Under the pieces are notes generated by a model. The model did not search any database. It was not told the origin of the DNA and saw only the letters and a program-made list of their open reading frames with translations. The translations under genes were made by a program, and so were the position numbers. A stretch of 64,000 bases of DNA. Origin: Planktothrix agardhii NIES-204. GTDB taxonomy: Bacteria > Cyanobacteriota > Cyanobacteriia > Cyanobacteriales > Microcoleaceae. Positions 1 to 7,886 of this stretch are shown piece after piece (position 1 is the first letter of the stretch; each line of letters starts with the position of its first letter). The stretch spans positions 1 to 64,000 of the forward strand of contig AP017992.1 in assembly GCA_003609755.1 (NCBI GenBank), in the 5' to 3' direction.

Positions 1-47
1 GAATTGAAATTAATTAAGAAGTTGCAGTCCCCGTTTATTGACATCCG

Positions 48-69
48 CCCCGCCGTAAAACGGGCGGGG
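48..69 (-). other. GC-rich hairpin downstream of tnpB
   Basis: A 7-bp stem (CCCCGCC/GGCGGGG) with an 8-nt loop lies just beyond the 3' end of the minus-strand tnpB gene. IS200/IS605-type elements end in such hairpins, and in this family the 3' end of tnpB runs into the guide (omega) RNA. I infer an element right-end or omega-RNA hairpin. The exact element boundary was not established. Confidence 0.5.
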
Positions 70-76
70 ATTCCAT

Positions 77-1303
77 CTATTTCAACAAATCAAAGATTGA
101 CAATTGTTGAAATCCTGGACGGGTTGACGCTTCATCGAGATGCGCTTTCTTTGCAGAAAGTCTGACCTTCTCTCCACGTCCGTTTAGAGTCTCCGAAAGC
201 CCTCCGGCGACTAAAATATTTACTGCGGCATTGACATCTCGATCATGAGAAGTGCCACAATTAAGACAAATCCACTCTCTAATATTTAGCTCTTTTTTGC
301 CACCGCGAAAACCACAACAAGAGCAAGTCTGAGAAGTTGGAGTCCATCTATCAATCACCCGAAAATCACGTCCGTACATCAATGACTTAGCTTCTAACAT
401 AGTTCTAAAACTACGCCAACCTAAATCAGAAATAGCACGGGCTAATTTCCTGTTTTTAACCATCCCTGAAACATTCAAGTCTTCCAAGACTATTGTTTGA
501 TTCTCACGAATAATCTTAGTTGACAGTTTATGAAGAAAATCGTTTCGGGTATCGGAAATCTTAGCGTGAAGTTTAGCTAGTTTCTTTCTAGCAACTTCCC
601 TTCTTCTGCTATCCTTCTGTTTTCTTGACAAATTTTGCTGTAATCTCCTTAAACGCTTTAATTGTTTCTTTAAAGGTTTAGGAGATTTAACTTTTTCACC
701 GTTACTTAATGTAGCAAAATCAGTGATTCCTAAATCAATTCCAACACTTCGTCCGTTTTTAGGTAATTGTTGAGGATTAAACTCAACTACAAAACTAACA
801 AAGTATCGATCAGCACTATCTTTAATTAAGGTAATACTAGAAGGGGCTGCGGGTAATTCTCTACTCCAAATCACTTTGATATCACCAATTTTGGCTAGGT
901 AAATGTAATCAGAATTAGGATAGAGTTTGAACCCATTGTCGGTGAACTTAGCAGACTGTTTAGACTTACGCTTCTTAAATTTAGGTGGCTTAACTTTCTT
1001 GCCTTTTCTTTGGACTTTACAGGATTTGAAAAAGTTAGAATAAGCCTGCTCCAAATCCCTTAAACTTTGTTGTAAGGGAATAGAGGAAACCTCTCCCAAC
1101 CAGATTTTCTCCTCGGTTTTTTTGAGTTCTGTAAGTCTTTTGGAAAGTTCGCCACTAGAAGGCTTTTTACTACCCGCACGGTATTGATCTTGACAGTAAG
1201 CTAAGGCATCGTTAAAAACCACACGACAACAACCAAACAATCGGGATATTAGCCCCTTTTGTTGGTCTGTTGGGTAGATTCTATACCGATACCTTAACTT
1301 CAT
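77..1303 (-). CDS. tnpB: TnpB, IS200/IS605-family RNA-guided nuclease
   Basis: This 408-residue protein is full length for TnpB, the programmable RNA-guided DNA nuclease of IS200/IS605 elements. The N-terminus has the typical MKLRYRYRIYPT start. The RuvC-like nuclease is visible as GIDLGITDFATLS (about residue 190), EDLNVSGM and DRDVNAAVNI, which supply the Asp, Glu and Asp metal ligands. Between the last two sits a four-cysteine zinc finger (CSCCGFRGG and CLNCG). All catalytic positions look intact. No tnpA (Y1 transposase) lies beside it, so it is probably a tnpB-only element mobilised in trans. A GC hairpin follows the stop codon. The gene abuts a 1306-bp insertion sequence, so this edge of the CRISPR region is a nest of insertions. 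Confidence 0.93.
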   Translation of the reverse strand: MKLRYRYRIYPTDQQKGLISRLFGCCRVVFNDALAYCQDQYRAGSKKPSSGELSKRLTELKKTEEKIWLGEVSSIPLQQSLRDLEQAYSNFFKSCKVQRKGKKVKPPKFKKRKSKQSAKFTDNGFKLYPNSDYIYLAKIGDIKVIWSRELPAAPSSITLIKDSADRYFVSFVVEFNPQQLPKNGRSVGIDLGITDFATLSNGEKVKSPKPLKKQLKRLRRLQQNLSRKQKDSRRREVARKKLAKLHAKISDTRNDFLHKLSTKIIRENQTIVLEDLNVSGMVKNRKLARAISDLGWRSFRTMLEAKSLMYGRDFRVIDRWTPTSQTCSCCGFRGGKKELNIREWICLNCGTSHDRDVNAAVNILVAGGLSETLNGRGEKVRLSAKKAHLDEASTRPGFQQLSIFDLLK

Positions 1304-1347
1304 TCTTGGCGCTGAAAATCTTCTTCTTCAGTATACAATACAATTGA

Positions 1348-2653
1348 CAGGACTTACGCAGGCACACTATATATAGTGTGCAGTAAGCCAGCGAACGCTG
1401 CCAATTGTTCAAGTATTTGCGCCAGCAATATAAAATTTAGACACAAAAATTATGCTGATTGACAGATATTTAACAGTCAATATTTATGCTAAACTGATTA
1501 AGTTAATTTGGGGTGAAAAATATGTCGTTTAGCCAACTAGATTACTGCCAATATCTATTGAGCAGCCCAAACAATTATACCTTAAATAACTTAGCCAAAC
1601 ACTTAGAAAATGTTAGCCATGATACCATAAATCGTTACTTAACCAAAGAAAATTTCACCTCGGAATCTTTGTGGCAAAATGTCAAAAAAGATATCCAAAT
1701 CAGTGAAAATAGTGCGATCATTTTTGATGATACAGTATTAGATAAAAGGTTCGGGGAAAAGATTGAATTAGTCCGTCGTCAATATAGCGGAACAGAACAT
1801 CGTGTACTGTCAGGTATTGGGCTGGTTAACTGTGTTTATGTTAATCCAGAACTGGGTTTATTTTGGGTAATTGATTATCGCATATATGATCCAGAATATG
1901 ATAATAAAACCAAACTAGATCATGTAGCTGATATGTTGAATAATCTGGTGACAGAAAAACAACTACCCTTCGCAAAAGTCCTTATGGATAGCTGGTATGG
2001 GTCACAAAAACTAATGGCAATGATTGAAGAATTAGGAAAAATTTATTATTGCCCATTGAAAAAGAATCGTTTAGTAGATGACACAGGAGGAAAAGAAAAA
2101 TACCAATCAATTGAAAAGTTAAACTGGTCTAATACTGAAGAAAAATCAGGGAAGTTAATCAAAATCAAAAATTTCCCTAAATCTCATAAAGTCAAGCTAT
2201 TTCGGGTTATTGTTTCTACCAACAGAACGGAATATGTAGCAACTAATGACTTAACTCAAGCATCCACATTGGATACGAAAAAAACCTGTGCTATTCGCTG
2301 GAAAATAGAGGAGTTTCACCGAGAAATTAAGCAGTTAACTGGGATTGAATCTTGCCAGTGTCGTAAAGCTAGTATTCAAAGAAATCATATTGCTTGTGCC
2401 CTTTTAGTTTGGAATCAATTGAAAAGATTAGCTCATCTGACAAAGAAAACAGTCTATCAGTTAAAAGCTGAATCTTTGTCCAGTTATTTAATCAAAGAAC
2501 TGAATTGTCCTTCGATAAAAATGGAACTTGTTTGATTCTTTTGGGTTTATTTTTAAATGAATAATCAGGACTTTTTAGGGTGATTGCTATTATCATTGGT
2601 ATGCGATCGCCTACTTTTAGTACGCTATATATAGCGTGCTTGCGTAAGTCCTG
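1348..2653 (+). mobile_element. 1306-bp DDE insertion sequence, copy 1 (IS4/IS701-like)
   Basis: The element is bounded by the perfect 13-bp terminal inverted repeat CAGGACTTACGCA, with its complement TGCGTAAGTCCTG at 2641-2653. Just inside each end is a TATATATA-centred palindrome. It contains one transposase gene. A second copy of exactly the same length lies at 19783-21088 in the opposite orientation. No flanking target duplication is evident for either copy. The right end interrupts a CRISPR-associated gene whose reading frame stays open right up to the IS border. Family assignment to IS701 within the IS4 superfamily rests on the transposase and is tentative. Confidence 0.9.
1522..2535 (+). 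CDS. DDE transposase of the 1306-bp IS (copy 1)
   Basis: This transposase of the IS4/IS701-like group would catalyse cut-and-paste movement of the surrounding element. Visible DDE landmarks are FDDTVLDK (first Asp), MDSWYGSQK (second Asp) and the C-terminal EEFHREIKQLTG (Glu in the Y/F-x-x-E-R/K-type motif). I chose the ATG at 1522. It is preceded at good spacing by a GGGGTG ribosome-binding sequence, whereas the GTG at 1513 lies within that sequence. The protein is about 337 residues and appears intact. It differs from copy 2 at only two residues I could find: Gly versus Arg in DDT[G/R]GKEK and Ala versus Asp in HIAC[A/D]LLVW. Both copies therefore look recent. Confidence 0.92.
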   Translation: MSFSQLDYCQYLLSSPNNYTLNNLAKHLENVSHDTINRYLTKENFTSESLWQNVKKDIQISENSAIIFDDTVLDKRFGEKIELVRRQYSGTEHRVLSGIGLVNCVYVNPELGLFWVIDYRIYDPEYDNKTKLDHVADMLNNLVTEKQLPFAKVLMDSWYGSQKLMAMIEELGKIYYCPLKKNRLVDDTGGKEKYQSIEKLNWSNTEEKSGKLIKIKNFPKSHKVKLFRVIVSTNRTEYVATNDLTQASTLDTKKTCAIRWKIEEFHREIKQLTGIESCQCRKASIQRNHIACALLVWNQLKRLAHLTKKTVYQLKAESLSSYLIKELNCPSIKMELV

Positions 2654-2654
2654 A

Positions 2655-3062
2655 TCGTTAAAAGTTGACCAAGTAGCTCATGATTTAGTTATCAAATGTT
2701 GTCACAAATATCCTAAAGGGATTAAAGAATCTTATAAGATGCGAATGACAGTTGCTTATGGCTTAGAACGATTTTGGGGAGAACAATTTCGTTTAAAAGG
2801 AGATAAAGCTCGATATTGGCAAGAAACTTGGACAAAGTTAGTTGAAATTATGGGTGATGCTGGAATTGAAATTCCCAATGATGATGTGAGCAGTGGCGAA
2901 CCAGCCGCTATTCGAGATCTGGCGCAACGACTTTGGACATTTCCCCAGGAACAACGCAAAGTTGCATTAGCTATATTAATCCAACTTTGTGACAGTTTGG
3001 TGTGGTGGACACAACGTTATAAAAACTTAATTCCAGAGGAGCAAAACGATGATGATAACTAG
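2655..3062 (+). pseudogene. C-terminal fragment of a helical CRISPR-associated protein
   Basis: A reading frame is open from the IS border at 2654 to the stop at 3060-3062, so the gene has lost its 5' end to the insertion sequence. About 135 residues remain; the first internal ATG is at 2739. The fragment is predicted mostly helical, rich in Trp and charged residues (GLERFWGEQFRLKGD, WQETWTKLVEIMG, SLVWWTQRYK). It overlaps the next gene, a RAMP protein, by 14 nt, which indicates translational coupling in a former type III effector operon. A small helical subunit before a RAMP gene would fit a Cmr5-like small subunit, but the sequence does not show a recognisable Cmr5 signature. Identity is left open. 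Confidence 0.6.
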
Positions 3063-4779
3063 AGAATGCGATCACGTTCCTTTAATGTTTCAAGCTCAGA
3101 TTGAGGGACGATGCCAAATTCAGTTTATTAAAGATGAACCTCGCCAACAAGCAGAAGACTGGGTGGATGAATGGTTAAAAGGAACCGTCAAAAAAACTCC
3201 TCAGTTTGGTGCTGATGTCGAAACAAAACCCTATAAAATTCCTTGGCGTTGGGTGTCTAATAGTGGACAGGATGAAGACATTATTCGACCTGTGATTGCG
3301 GCTAAAGGTTATCCCTATTACCCTGGTTCTAGTATGAAAGGAACCTTCCGACGAGCTTGTACCCCTGAAGAAGCACAACATTATTGTGGGGGAAAAGAAG
3401 GGAAAAAAACTCGTCCAGGGATTCTTCGGTTTCATGGGGGATATCCTAAGAATGAAACTTGGAAAAAAACACCCCTGGTTGATTTAATCCATCCTCAAGA
3501 AGATTGGCAAATCAAAAATTCTAATTCCCATCGTGCATTAATTCAGATTTCGATGCTAGGAACTACATTAGTCTTTGGGATTTCTAGTTCTAAAAAACTC
3601 TCTGATGAGGAATGGGAAAAAATTTGGCTAATTTGGCATCGTGCTATAGAAAAAGGCATTGGTTTACGAACCAGTGCAGGTTATGGACAACCTCAACATC
3701 ATGGTAAATCTCCGCTATTAAGAGTTAAACTGAAGGGTCAAGGTTTAGCATCTCGTTTAATTTATAAATCTGGTGATTTTGCTGACCAAGAAGAATTTAG
3801 ACCCAATCTATTCAAAGGGGCTTTACGAGGTCATACTCAGCGTTTGTTTGCAGGCGTTACGGACGAGGCAACCACGCAAGCTTTAACTCAAGAATTGTGG
3901 GGAGGAATTGCAGATCAGAAGAAATCCATTGGATCAGATCAGAAAAAATCCATTGTGGGTTTACTTGGAACTGCTTTTTCTTATCAATTTGATAAGCTAA
4001 TTTTAGATCAATATCCTTACAAGGATTCAAAGTTACCACTTTTTGAACTAACAGCAGGAAACCTTGATTTATTAGGGATGCGTTCTTTACCTGATGAAGA
4101 AACTACTCGGGAGTTAAAAAAATTAATCACTCAATTGATTAAGTTTTCTATGCTTTTAGGCGGGTTTGGTAAATCTTGGCGACGAGTTGATCATCGGTTA
4201 GTATTCCCTAAATATGTTAACAATTGTGCTAATAATATTCATGTTAATCCTATGATTGGATGCCATTGGGAATTTTCGGAAGGTTCAGAAAAATATTATG
4301 TTTCCGTGGGTGAACTGACAGATATTACAATATTTTTAGAGAAACTCAGAACTAACCTGCAAACATGGGTACGCTCCAAGAAAAAGCAAGTGAGTAATCC
4401 TAATACCTTTGTTTCTTGGCGAGAAACATGGCATCCTGATAATGTACAGGTTTGGGGACGAATCGCTAATAATAAGTTTGATAGTAAAGCGGTAGGGTGG
4501 TTTCATAGCAATTATTCAGGAGTTCAAAGGATTAAAAAGACTTTGCTAACGGGACAGTTAAATCAAATTGGGAGAATCTGGCATCGAATGTATCCTCGCT
4601 ATATTAAAGTTAGTGAGAACACCTTGCAGCCAACAAGAGAATATATTGAACTATTAACGATTTTCCCCAATATTCCTGATGAGGATGAACGTCAAAAAGA
4701 GGGTGAACGTCAAAAAGCAGAAGATTTTCTAACGTTCCTAGACACAAAAACTTCCTTTAGTTTACTTTATCCAGGGTAA
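3049..4779 (+). CDS. Type III CRISPR RAMP protein with two Cas7-like domains (TIGR03986-like)
   Basis: This 576-residue protein belongs to the RAMP superfamily, whose members form the crRNA-binding backbone of type III effector complexes. The N-terminal RAMP domain shows YYPGSSMKGTFRRAC at about 94-108 (the conserved G-S-S-hydrophobic-K-G-x-hydrophobic-R loop) and the glycine-rich IGLRTSAGYGQ near 205. The second RAMP domain begins near LFKGALRGHTQRLF at about 255 and includes LLGGFGKSWRRVDHR. The length and two-domain layout match the cyanobacterial family I know as TIGR03986, associated with type III-B-like loci; that name is from memory. It overlaps the preceding truncated gene and precedes a truncated CARF gene. 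Without cas10 or other backbone genes here, it is probably non-functional unless those lie elsewhere. Confidence 0.8.
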   Translation: MMITRECDHVPLMFQAQIEGRCQIQFIKDEPRQQAEDWVDEWLKGTVKKTPQFGADVETKPYKIPWRWVSNSGQDEDIIRPVIAAKGYPYYPGSSMKGTFRRACTPEEAQHYCGGKEGKKTRPGILRFHGGYPKNETWKKTPLVDLIHPQEDWQIKNSNSHRALIQISMLGTTLVFGISSSKKLSDEEWEKIWLIWHRAIEKGIGLRTSAGYGQPQHHGKSPLLRVKLKGQGLASRLIYKSGDFADQEEFRPNLFKGALRGHTQRLFAGVTDEATTQALTQELWGGIADQKKSIGSDQKKSIVGLLGTAFSYQFDKLILDQYPYKDSKLPLFELTAGNLDLLGMRSLPDEETTRELKKLITQLIKFSMLLGGFGKSWRRVDHRLVFPKYVNNCANNIHVNPMIGCHWEFSEGSEKYYVSVGELTDITIFLEKLRTNLQTWVRSKKKQVSNPNTFVSWRETWHPDNVQVWGRIANNKFDSKAVGWFHSNYSGVQRIKKTLLTGQLNQIGRIWHRMYPRYIKVSENTLQPTREYIELLTIFPNIPDEDERQKEGERQKAEDFLTFLDTKTSFSLLYPG

Positions 4780-4861
4780 CTGGGTAGAATGGGATAGAAG
4801 CTTTACTGTCAATCGCACGAAATACATTAATGCTTCTATCCCTAATTGTTAAAATAAAGTC

Positions 4862-4929
4862 AGAAACCGAGTTTCTAGCAATAGTCTTTCGATTGAAACT
4901 CAAACTTTTGTCTAAAAACCGGATTTCTG
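4862..4929. repeat. Dispersed AGAAACCGGRTTTCT-type palindromes
   Basis: Two imperfect short palindromes, AGAAACCGAGTTTCT at 4862-4876 and a related ACCGGATTTCT unit at 4914-4929, fill the 190-bp gap between the RAMP and CARF-like genes. Short AAACCGGGTTT palindromes are common dispersed repeats in filamentous cyanobacteria. The gap is otherwise featureless, apart from a GGGAG ribosome-binding site just before the next gene. Confidence 0.55.
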
Positions 4930-4972
4930 GGGTGTAATTTGTGTTAAAAAGTTTTAATAATGGGAGATTTAT

Positions 4973-5424
4973 ATGAAAAATACTTGGATTCTGACAACTG
5001 GTAGCAGCGATATTCAATTGAATACTGAGAAGCGATGGGATCACTTTTATACAAATGCTAAAAGTGAACTCAGTAATTTTCAAGTAAAACCTCAAGAAGT
5101 AGATAAGCCTTCTACTGTTGAAAATAAAAGCCAAAAACAATATGCTGTTCCTTCTAGGGTTTTAGCTAAAGTATATGGTAAAGATTTAAAACAGCATTAT
5201 GATAAATTAATTTTTCCTTTATTAGATGGCTTTACTAAAAAATTACAAGATGATGAGATTAAAATTAATCGGGTGATTATAATTTTAACAGATCAAGATA
5301 AAATTTTTCCACCCAACAGTCAGAAGCGAAGTAAGAGATCCCCTTATTGGCAAGATACTTGTGAAAATCAAAGCTTTTATGAGGAGTATTTTAAACGTAA
5401 TGATTGGTTTCAAGATACGCTGAC
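4973..5424 (+). pseudogene. CARF-like CRISPR accessory protein, truncated by IS
   Basis: About 150 residues of native sequence start at ATG 4973 behind GGGAG. The opening WILTTGSSDIQL is typical of CARF domains, which sense cyclic oligoadenylate made by Cas10 and switch on an attached effector nuclease: a beta strand followed by a TGSSD-type ligand loop. A predicted second strand (INRVIIILTDQDKIF) follows. The frame continues to a stop at 5480-5482, but the last codons appear to lie within an IS4-type element starting near 5425. The effector domain is therefore missing and the protein is probably dead. The CARF call rests on the N-terminal motif and on the position directly after a type III RAMP gene. 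Confidence 0.65.
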
Positions 5425-6686
5425 GGGGCGACAAACAAGGCTGAAAACAAGACAGTATAAAGAATGTAACGATTTATGGTAAAAAAAAGATAGGTCAGAT
5501 ATTGTCAATAAGACCCATCTAATGAAAATGATACCTTTATTCTATCAAAAGCACTTAAAAAGTCAATTGAGTTTAGCAGAATACCTGTTTCTCCAAATTT
5601 TGGTGAACATCTTACAGTCAATCAAAAATGTGAATTTAGAAAGGCTAGCGAATGGGATACCTTTGCCAATTAAATTTGAGAGTAGAAGAAAAAGAATACA
5701 AAGATTTCTCTCATTACCCAATTTAAAAATTGAAAAAATTTGGTTACCCATTATCAAAGAATGGTTATCAATATATTTTACCAAGGAAGAAATAATTTAT
5801 GTAGCAATTGATAGAACGAATTGGAGTCGGATAAATTTATTTATGGTGAGTGTCATTTGGGATAAAAGAGCCTTTCCAATCTATTTTAAATTATTGCCCA
5901 AATTAGGGAGTAGTAATATAGATGAGCAGCAAAAAATATTGTCTCAAGTAATGCCCATTTTTCAAAACTATAAAATATGTGTATTAGGGGATAGAGAATT
6001 TTGTTCTGTAAAACTTGCTAAGTACCTTCAATCATTGGGTGTATACTTTTGCTTGCGATTAAAAAAGAACGAATTTGTAGAATTTGAAAAAGATATTTTT
6101 CAGGAATTAAATCATCTAGGTTTAGCACCAGGAGTATCATTTTTTATTCAAGGTGTAAAGGTAACAAAGACTCGGGGTTTTATGAGCTTTAACGTTGCTT
6201 GTAAATGGAAACGTAAAATCAACGGAGTAGCACCGAAAGAAGGATGGTTTATCTTAACGAATTTTGATGCACTAGAATTGGCTATTTCTGCCTATAAACA
6301 AAGATTTGATATTGAAGAAATGTTTAGAGATTTTAAGAAGGGAGGCTATAATTTAGAGGATACCAATGTAACTGGTGAACGCTTTATTTCTCTAGTTTTG
6401 TTGATAGCAATTGCCTACTCCTCTGCAACAATACAGGGTCAACAAATCAAACGAAAAGGAATACAGAAATATATTGCTCGGATCAAAGAATATGGTCGAA
6501 TAGAACGGAGACATAGTAGTTTTTATATCGGCTTATATGGTCAAACTTGGGTCAATTTCAAGGATGTTTGTATGGATTTAGTCACGAAACTAATGAAATT
6601 AAATCGCAATAAATGTAAGTATTATCAACAGGGCCTAAGAGCTATGAGGCTTATAGAGTCTGTCTTGTAGCTGATTTCGTCCCCCC
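5425..6686 (+). mobile_element. IS4-family insertion sequence
   Basis: The boundaries are inferred from imperfect terminal inverted repeats. The left end is GGGGCGACAAACAAGG with CAAGACAG further in. The complement of the right end reads GGGGGGACGAAATCAG, again with CAAGACAG. The element is about 1.26 kb and carries one transposase gene. It joins a CARF gene fragment directly to the interior of a CRISPR array, starting mid-spacer. No target duplication is visible, so an adjacent deletion probably accompanied or followed insertion. End positions are accurate to a few bases only. Confidence 0.7.
5522..6670 (+). CDS. IS4-family transposase
   Basis: This 382-residue DDE transposase is of a type common in Planktothrix and Microcystis. 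Visible catalytic landmarks are YVAIDRTNWSR (first Asp), VLGDREFCSV (second Asp) and YKQRFDIEEMFRDFKKGGYN (Glu of the YREK-like C1 motif, with the following Phe and Asp). The ATG at 5522 is used; a second in-frame ATG follows at 5528. The gene nearly fills its element and appears intact, so the element may still be mobile. Confidence 0.9.
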   Translation: MKMIPLFYQKHLKSQLSLAEYLFLQILVNILQSIKNVNLERLANGIPLPIKFESRRKRIQRFLSLPNLKIEKIWLPIIKEWLSIYFTKEEIIYVAIDRTNWSRINLFMVSVIWDKRAFPIYFKLLPKLGSSNIDEQQKILSQVMPIFQNYKICVLGDREFCSVKLAKYLQSLGVYFCLRLKKNEFVEFEKDIFQELNHLGLAPGVSFFIQGVKVTKTRGFMSFNVACKWKRKINGVAPKEGWFILTNFDALELAISAYKQRFDIEEMFRDFKKGGYNLEDTNVTGERFISLVLLIAIAYSSATIQGQQIKRKGIQKYIARIKEYGRIERRHSSFYIGLYGQTWVNFKDVCMDLVTKLMKLNRNKCKYYQQGLRAMRLIESVL

Positions 6687-6703
6687 TTCAGCAGCTCCTC
6701 AGT

Positions 6704-7190
6704 GTTTCCATTAATTCGTCACCCCAATAAAAGGGCGACTAAAGCTCAAAAGATATTTACAATTCAAGATGATGGATTTAAAGTTTCCATTAATTCGTCA
6801 CCCCAATAAAAGGGCGACAGGTGATAAATTCCCCTGTTATCGGGTCATAATAACTGTTTCCATTAATTCGTCACCCCAATAAAAGGGCGACCCTTCAACG
6901 GCTCCTCAGGTTCCCATGTTTCCTCGTTTCCATTAATTCGTCACCCCAATAAAAGGGCGACTTAAGAAACTTTTGGATTGATTCAATGTTCCATAACTTA
7001 GCTGTTTCCATTAATTCGTCACCCCAATAAAAGGGCGACGGTATTGCTAAGACTCGATCAACAATTTGTTCTCCCGCTTTTGTTTCCATTAATTCGTCAC
7101 CCCAATAAAAGGGCGACAAGGTTAAATCTTCAGGTGAAAGCCCGTTAGCATCAAGTTTCCATTAATTCGTCACCCCAATAAAAGGGCGAC
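6704..7190 (-). CRISPR. CRISPR array 1: seven 36-nt repeats, six spacers
   Basis: Repeats start at 6704, 6783, 6856, 6926, 7004, 7082 and 7155. They are identical, begin GTTTCCATTAATTCG and end AAAAGGGCGAC on the plus strand. Spacers are 43, 37, 34, 42, 42 and 37 nt. On the minus strand each repeat starts GTCGCCC, can pair with GGGGTGAC and ends TTAATGGAAAC. This resembles the AUUGAAAC-type 5' handle of type I/III crRNAs, so I infer minus-strand transcription with the leader on the right. The left, oldest end is cut by the IS4-type element, which leaves a partial spacer at 6687-6703. Wide spacer-length variation fits type III systems. Confidence 0.97.
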
Positions 7191-7381
7191 CCCTCCATTT
7201 TAAACCCTATATGCCACCGAATGTCCAGACCCCGTTTGCGAGGCTGAGGAAATCCGACCACTCCAACCCCAATATCATACTCTTTAAAAATACCTTAAAC
7301 CCTTTTCCCATCGACTATCGAGCCTCCCAACCATACCATCAATATTCTAGCCATTTTACCGCAGCCTCGCAAACCTATCCA
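7191..7381 (-). promoter_or_regulatory. Putative leader of CRISPR array 1 with a 13-bp inverted repeat
   Basis: This 190-bp stretch to the right of the last repeat has no convincing gene. It is AT- and pyrimidine-rich on the plus strand, as expected of a leader read on the minus strand. It contains a perfect 13-bp inverted repeat, GTTTGCGAGGCTG at 7234-7246 and CAGCCTCGCAAAC at 7362-7374. The leader role is inferred from position and array polarity. Confidence 0.5.
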
Positions 7382-7573
7382 TCAACGCCTAAAAAATACA
7401 ATTGCAATTAATATCCCTATTAAGAAAAGGATGATAAAATCTAACACTTCTGACTTTTCCTTCTTTTCTAAATCCCGTTTAATTCCACACTTGAGACAAA
7501 CATATTGATCCAATTGATGAGGATTTTGAACAAAAGGACAATAGTAACCATTTTTCACACATTCCTCCGACAT
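7382..7573 (-). CDS. Small zinc-ribbon membrane protein
   Basis: This 63-residue protein has two CxxC-like pairs in its first half (SEECVKNGYYC and CLKCG), suggesting a zinc ribbon. A charged linker (KRDLEKKEKSE) follows, then a C-terminal hydrophobic segment of about 20 residues (DFIILFLIGILIAIVFF) ending in Arg-Arg, so it is probably tail-anchored. A strong ribosome-binding site (GGGAGGAA) lies seven bases before the ATG at 7573. It sits upstream of the array 1 leader on the same strand. I recognise no family beyond the architecture. Confidence 0.6.
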   Translation of the reverse strand: MSEECVKNGYYCPFVQNPHQLDQYVCLKCGIKRDLEKKEKSEVLDFIILFLIGILIAIVFFRR

Positions 7574-7778
7574 TCAAACTTCCTCCCACAATCAAATTCA
7601 GGTGATCAATAAGGTTCATGAATTTAACCCTTTCCTCTCCCGTCACCAAAGGTTTTAGATGTTCCATAATTGGTACAGCCATGTTTGCATTCGGGAAGTC
7701 CTCCAACGTTAAGGTAAAGTCGCGTATAATTCTATTGTTATTATGGCTGAGGGTGAGAAAACAGCAAGGGGTTTTCAT
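7479..7778 (-). CDS. Possible small protein, or degraded gene
   Basis: This is a 99-codon minus-strand frame. Its first 70 or so residues look protein-like (FTLTLEDFPNANMAVPIMEHL, KFMNLIDHLNLIVGGS). Its last 30 codons overlap the better-supported zinc-ribbon gene in another frame and have low-quality composition. It may be a short gene that ended earlier and was extended by a frameshift. No family is recognised. Confidence 0.3.
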   Translation of the reverse strand: MKTPCCFLTLSHNNNRIIRDFTLTLEDFPNANMAVPIMEHLKPLVTGEERVKFMNLIDHLNLIVGGSLNVGGMCEKWLLLSFCSKSSSIGSICLSQVWN

Positions 7779-7886
7779 ACTATTAACGTTTTGAGACGGG
7801 AAAATTTACAAGAAAAAAGGTAAAAATGATCAAGCAGGGAATGGAAAACAAAACTTACCGAATTTATAGGATAGACTCTTAAACTT

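Noticed and set aside
6895-7119. Minus-strand protein with a thrice-repeated SPFYWGDELMET motif
   Set aside because: It is the CRISPR repeats translated in frame. Its repeat unit and spacing coincide with the 36-nt repeats.
7211-7411. 66-codon plus-strand frame
   Set aside because: It lies in the array 1 leader, has low-complexity composition and no ribosome-binding site, and is explained by pyrimidine-rich leader sequence.
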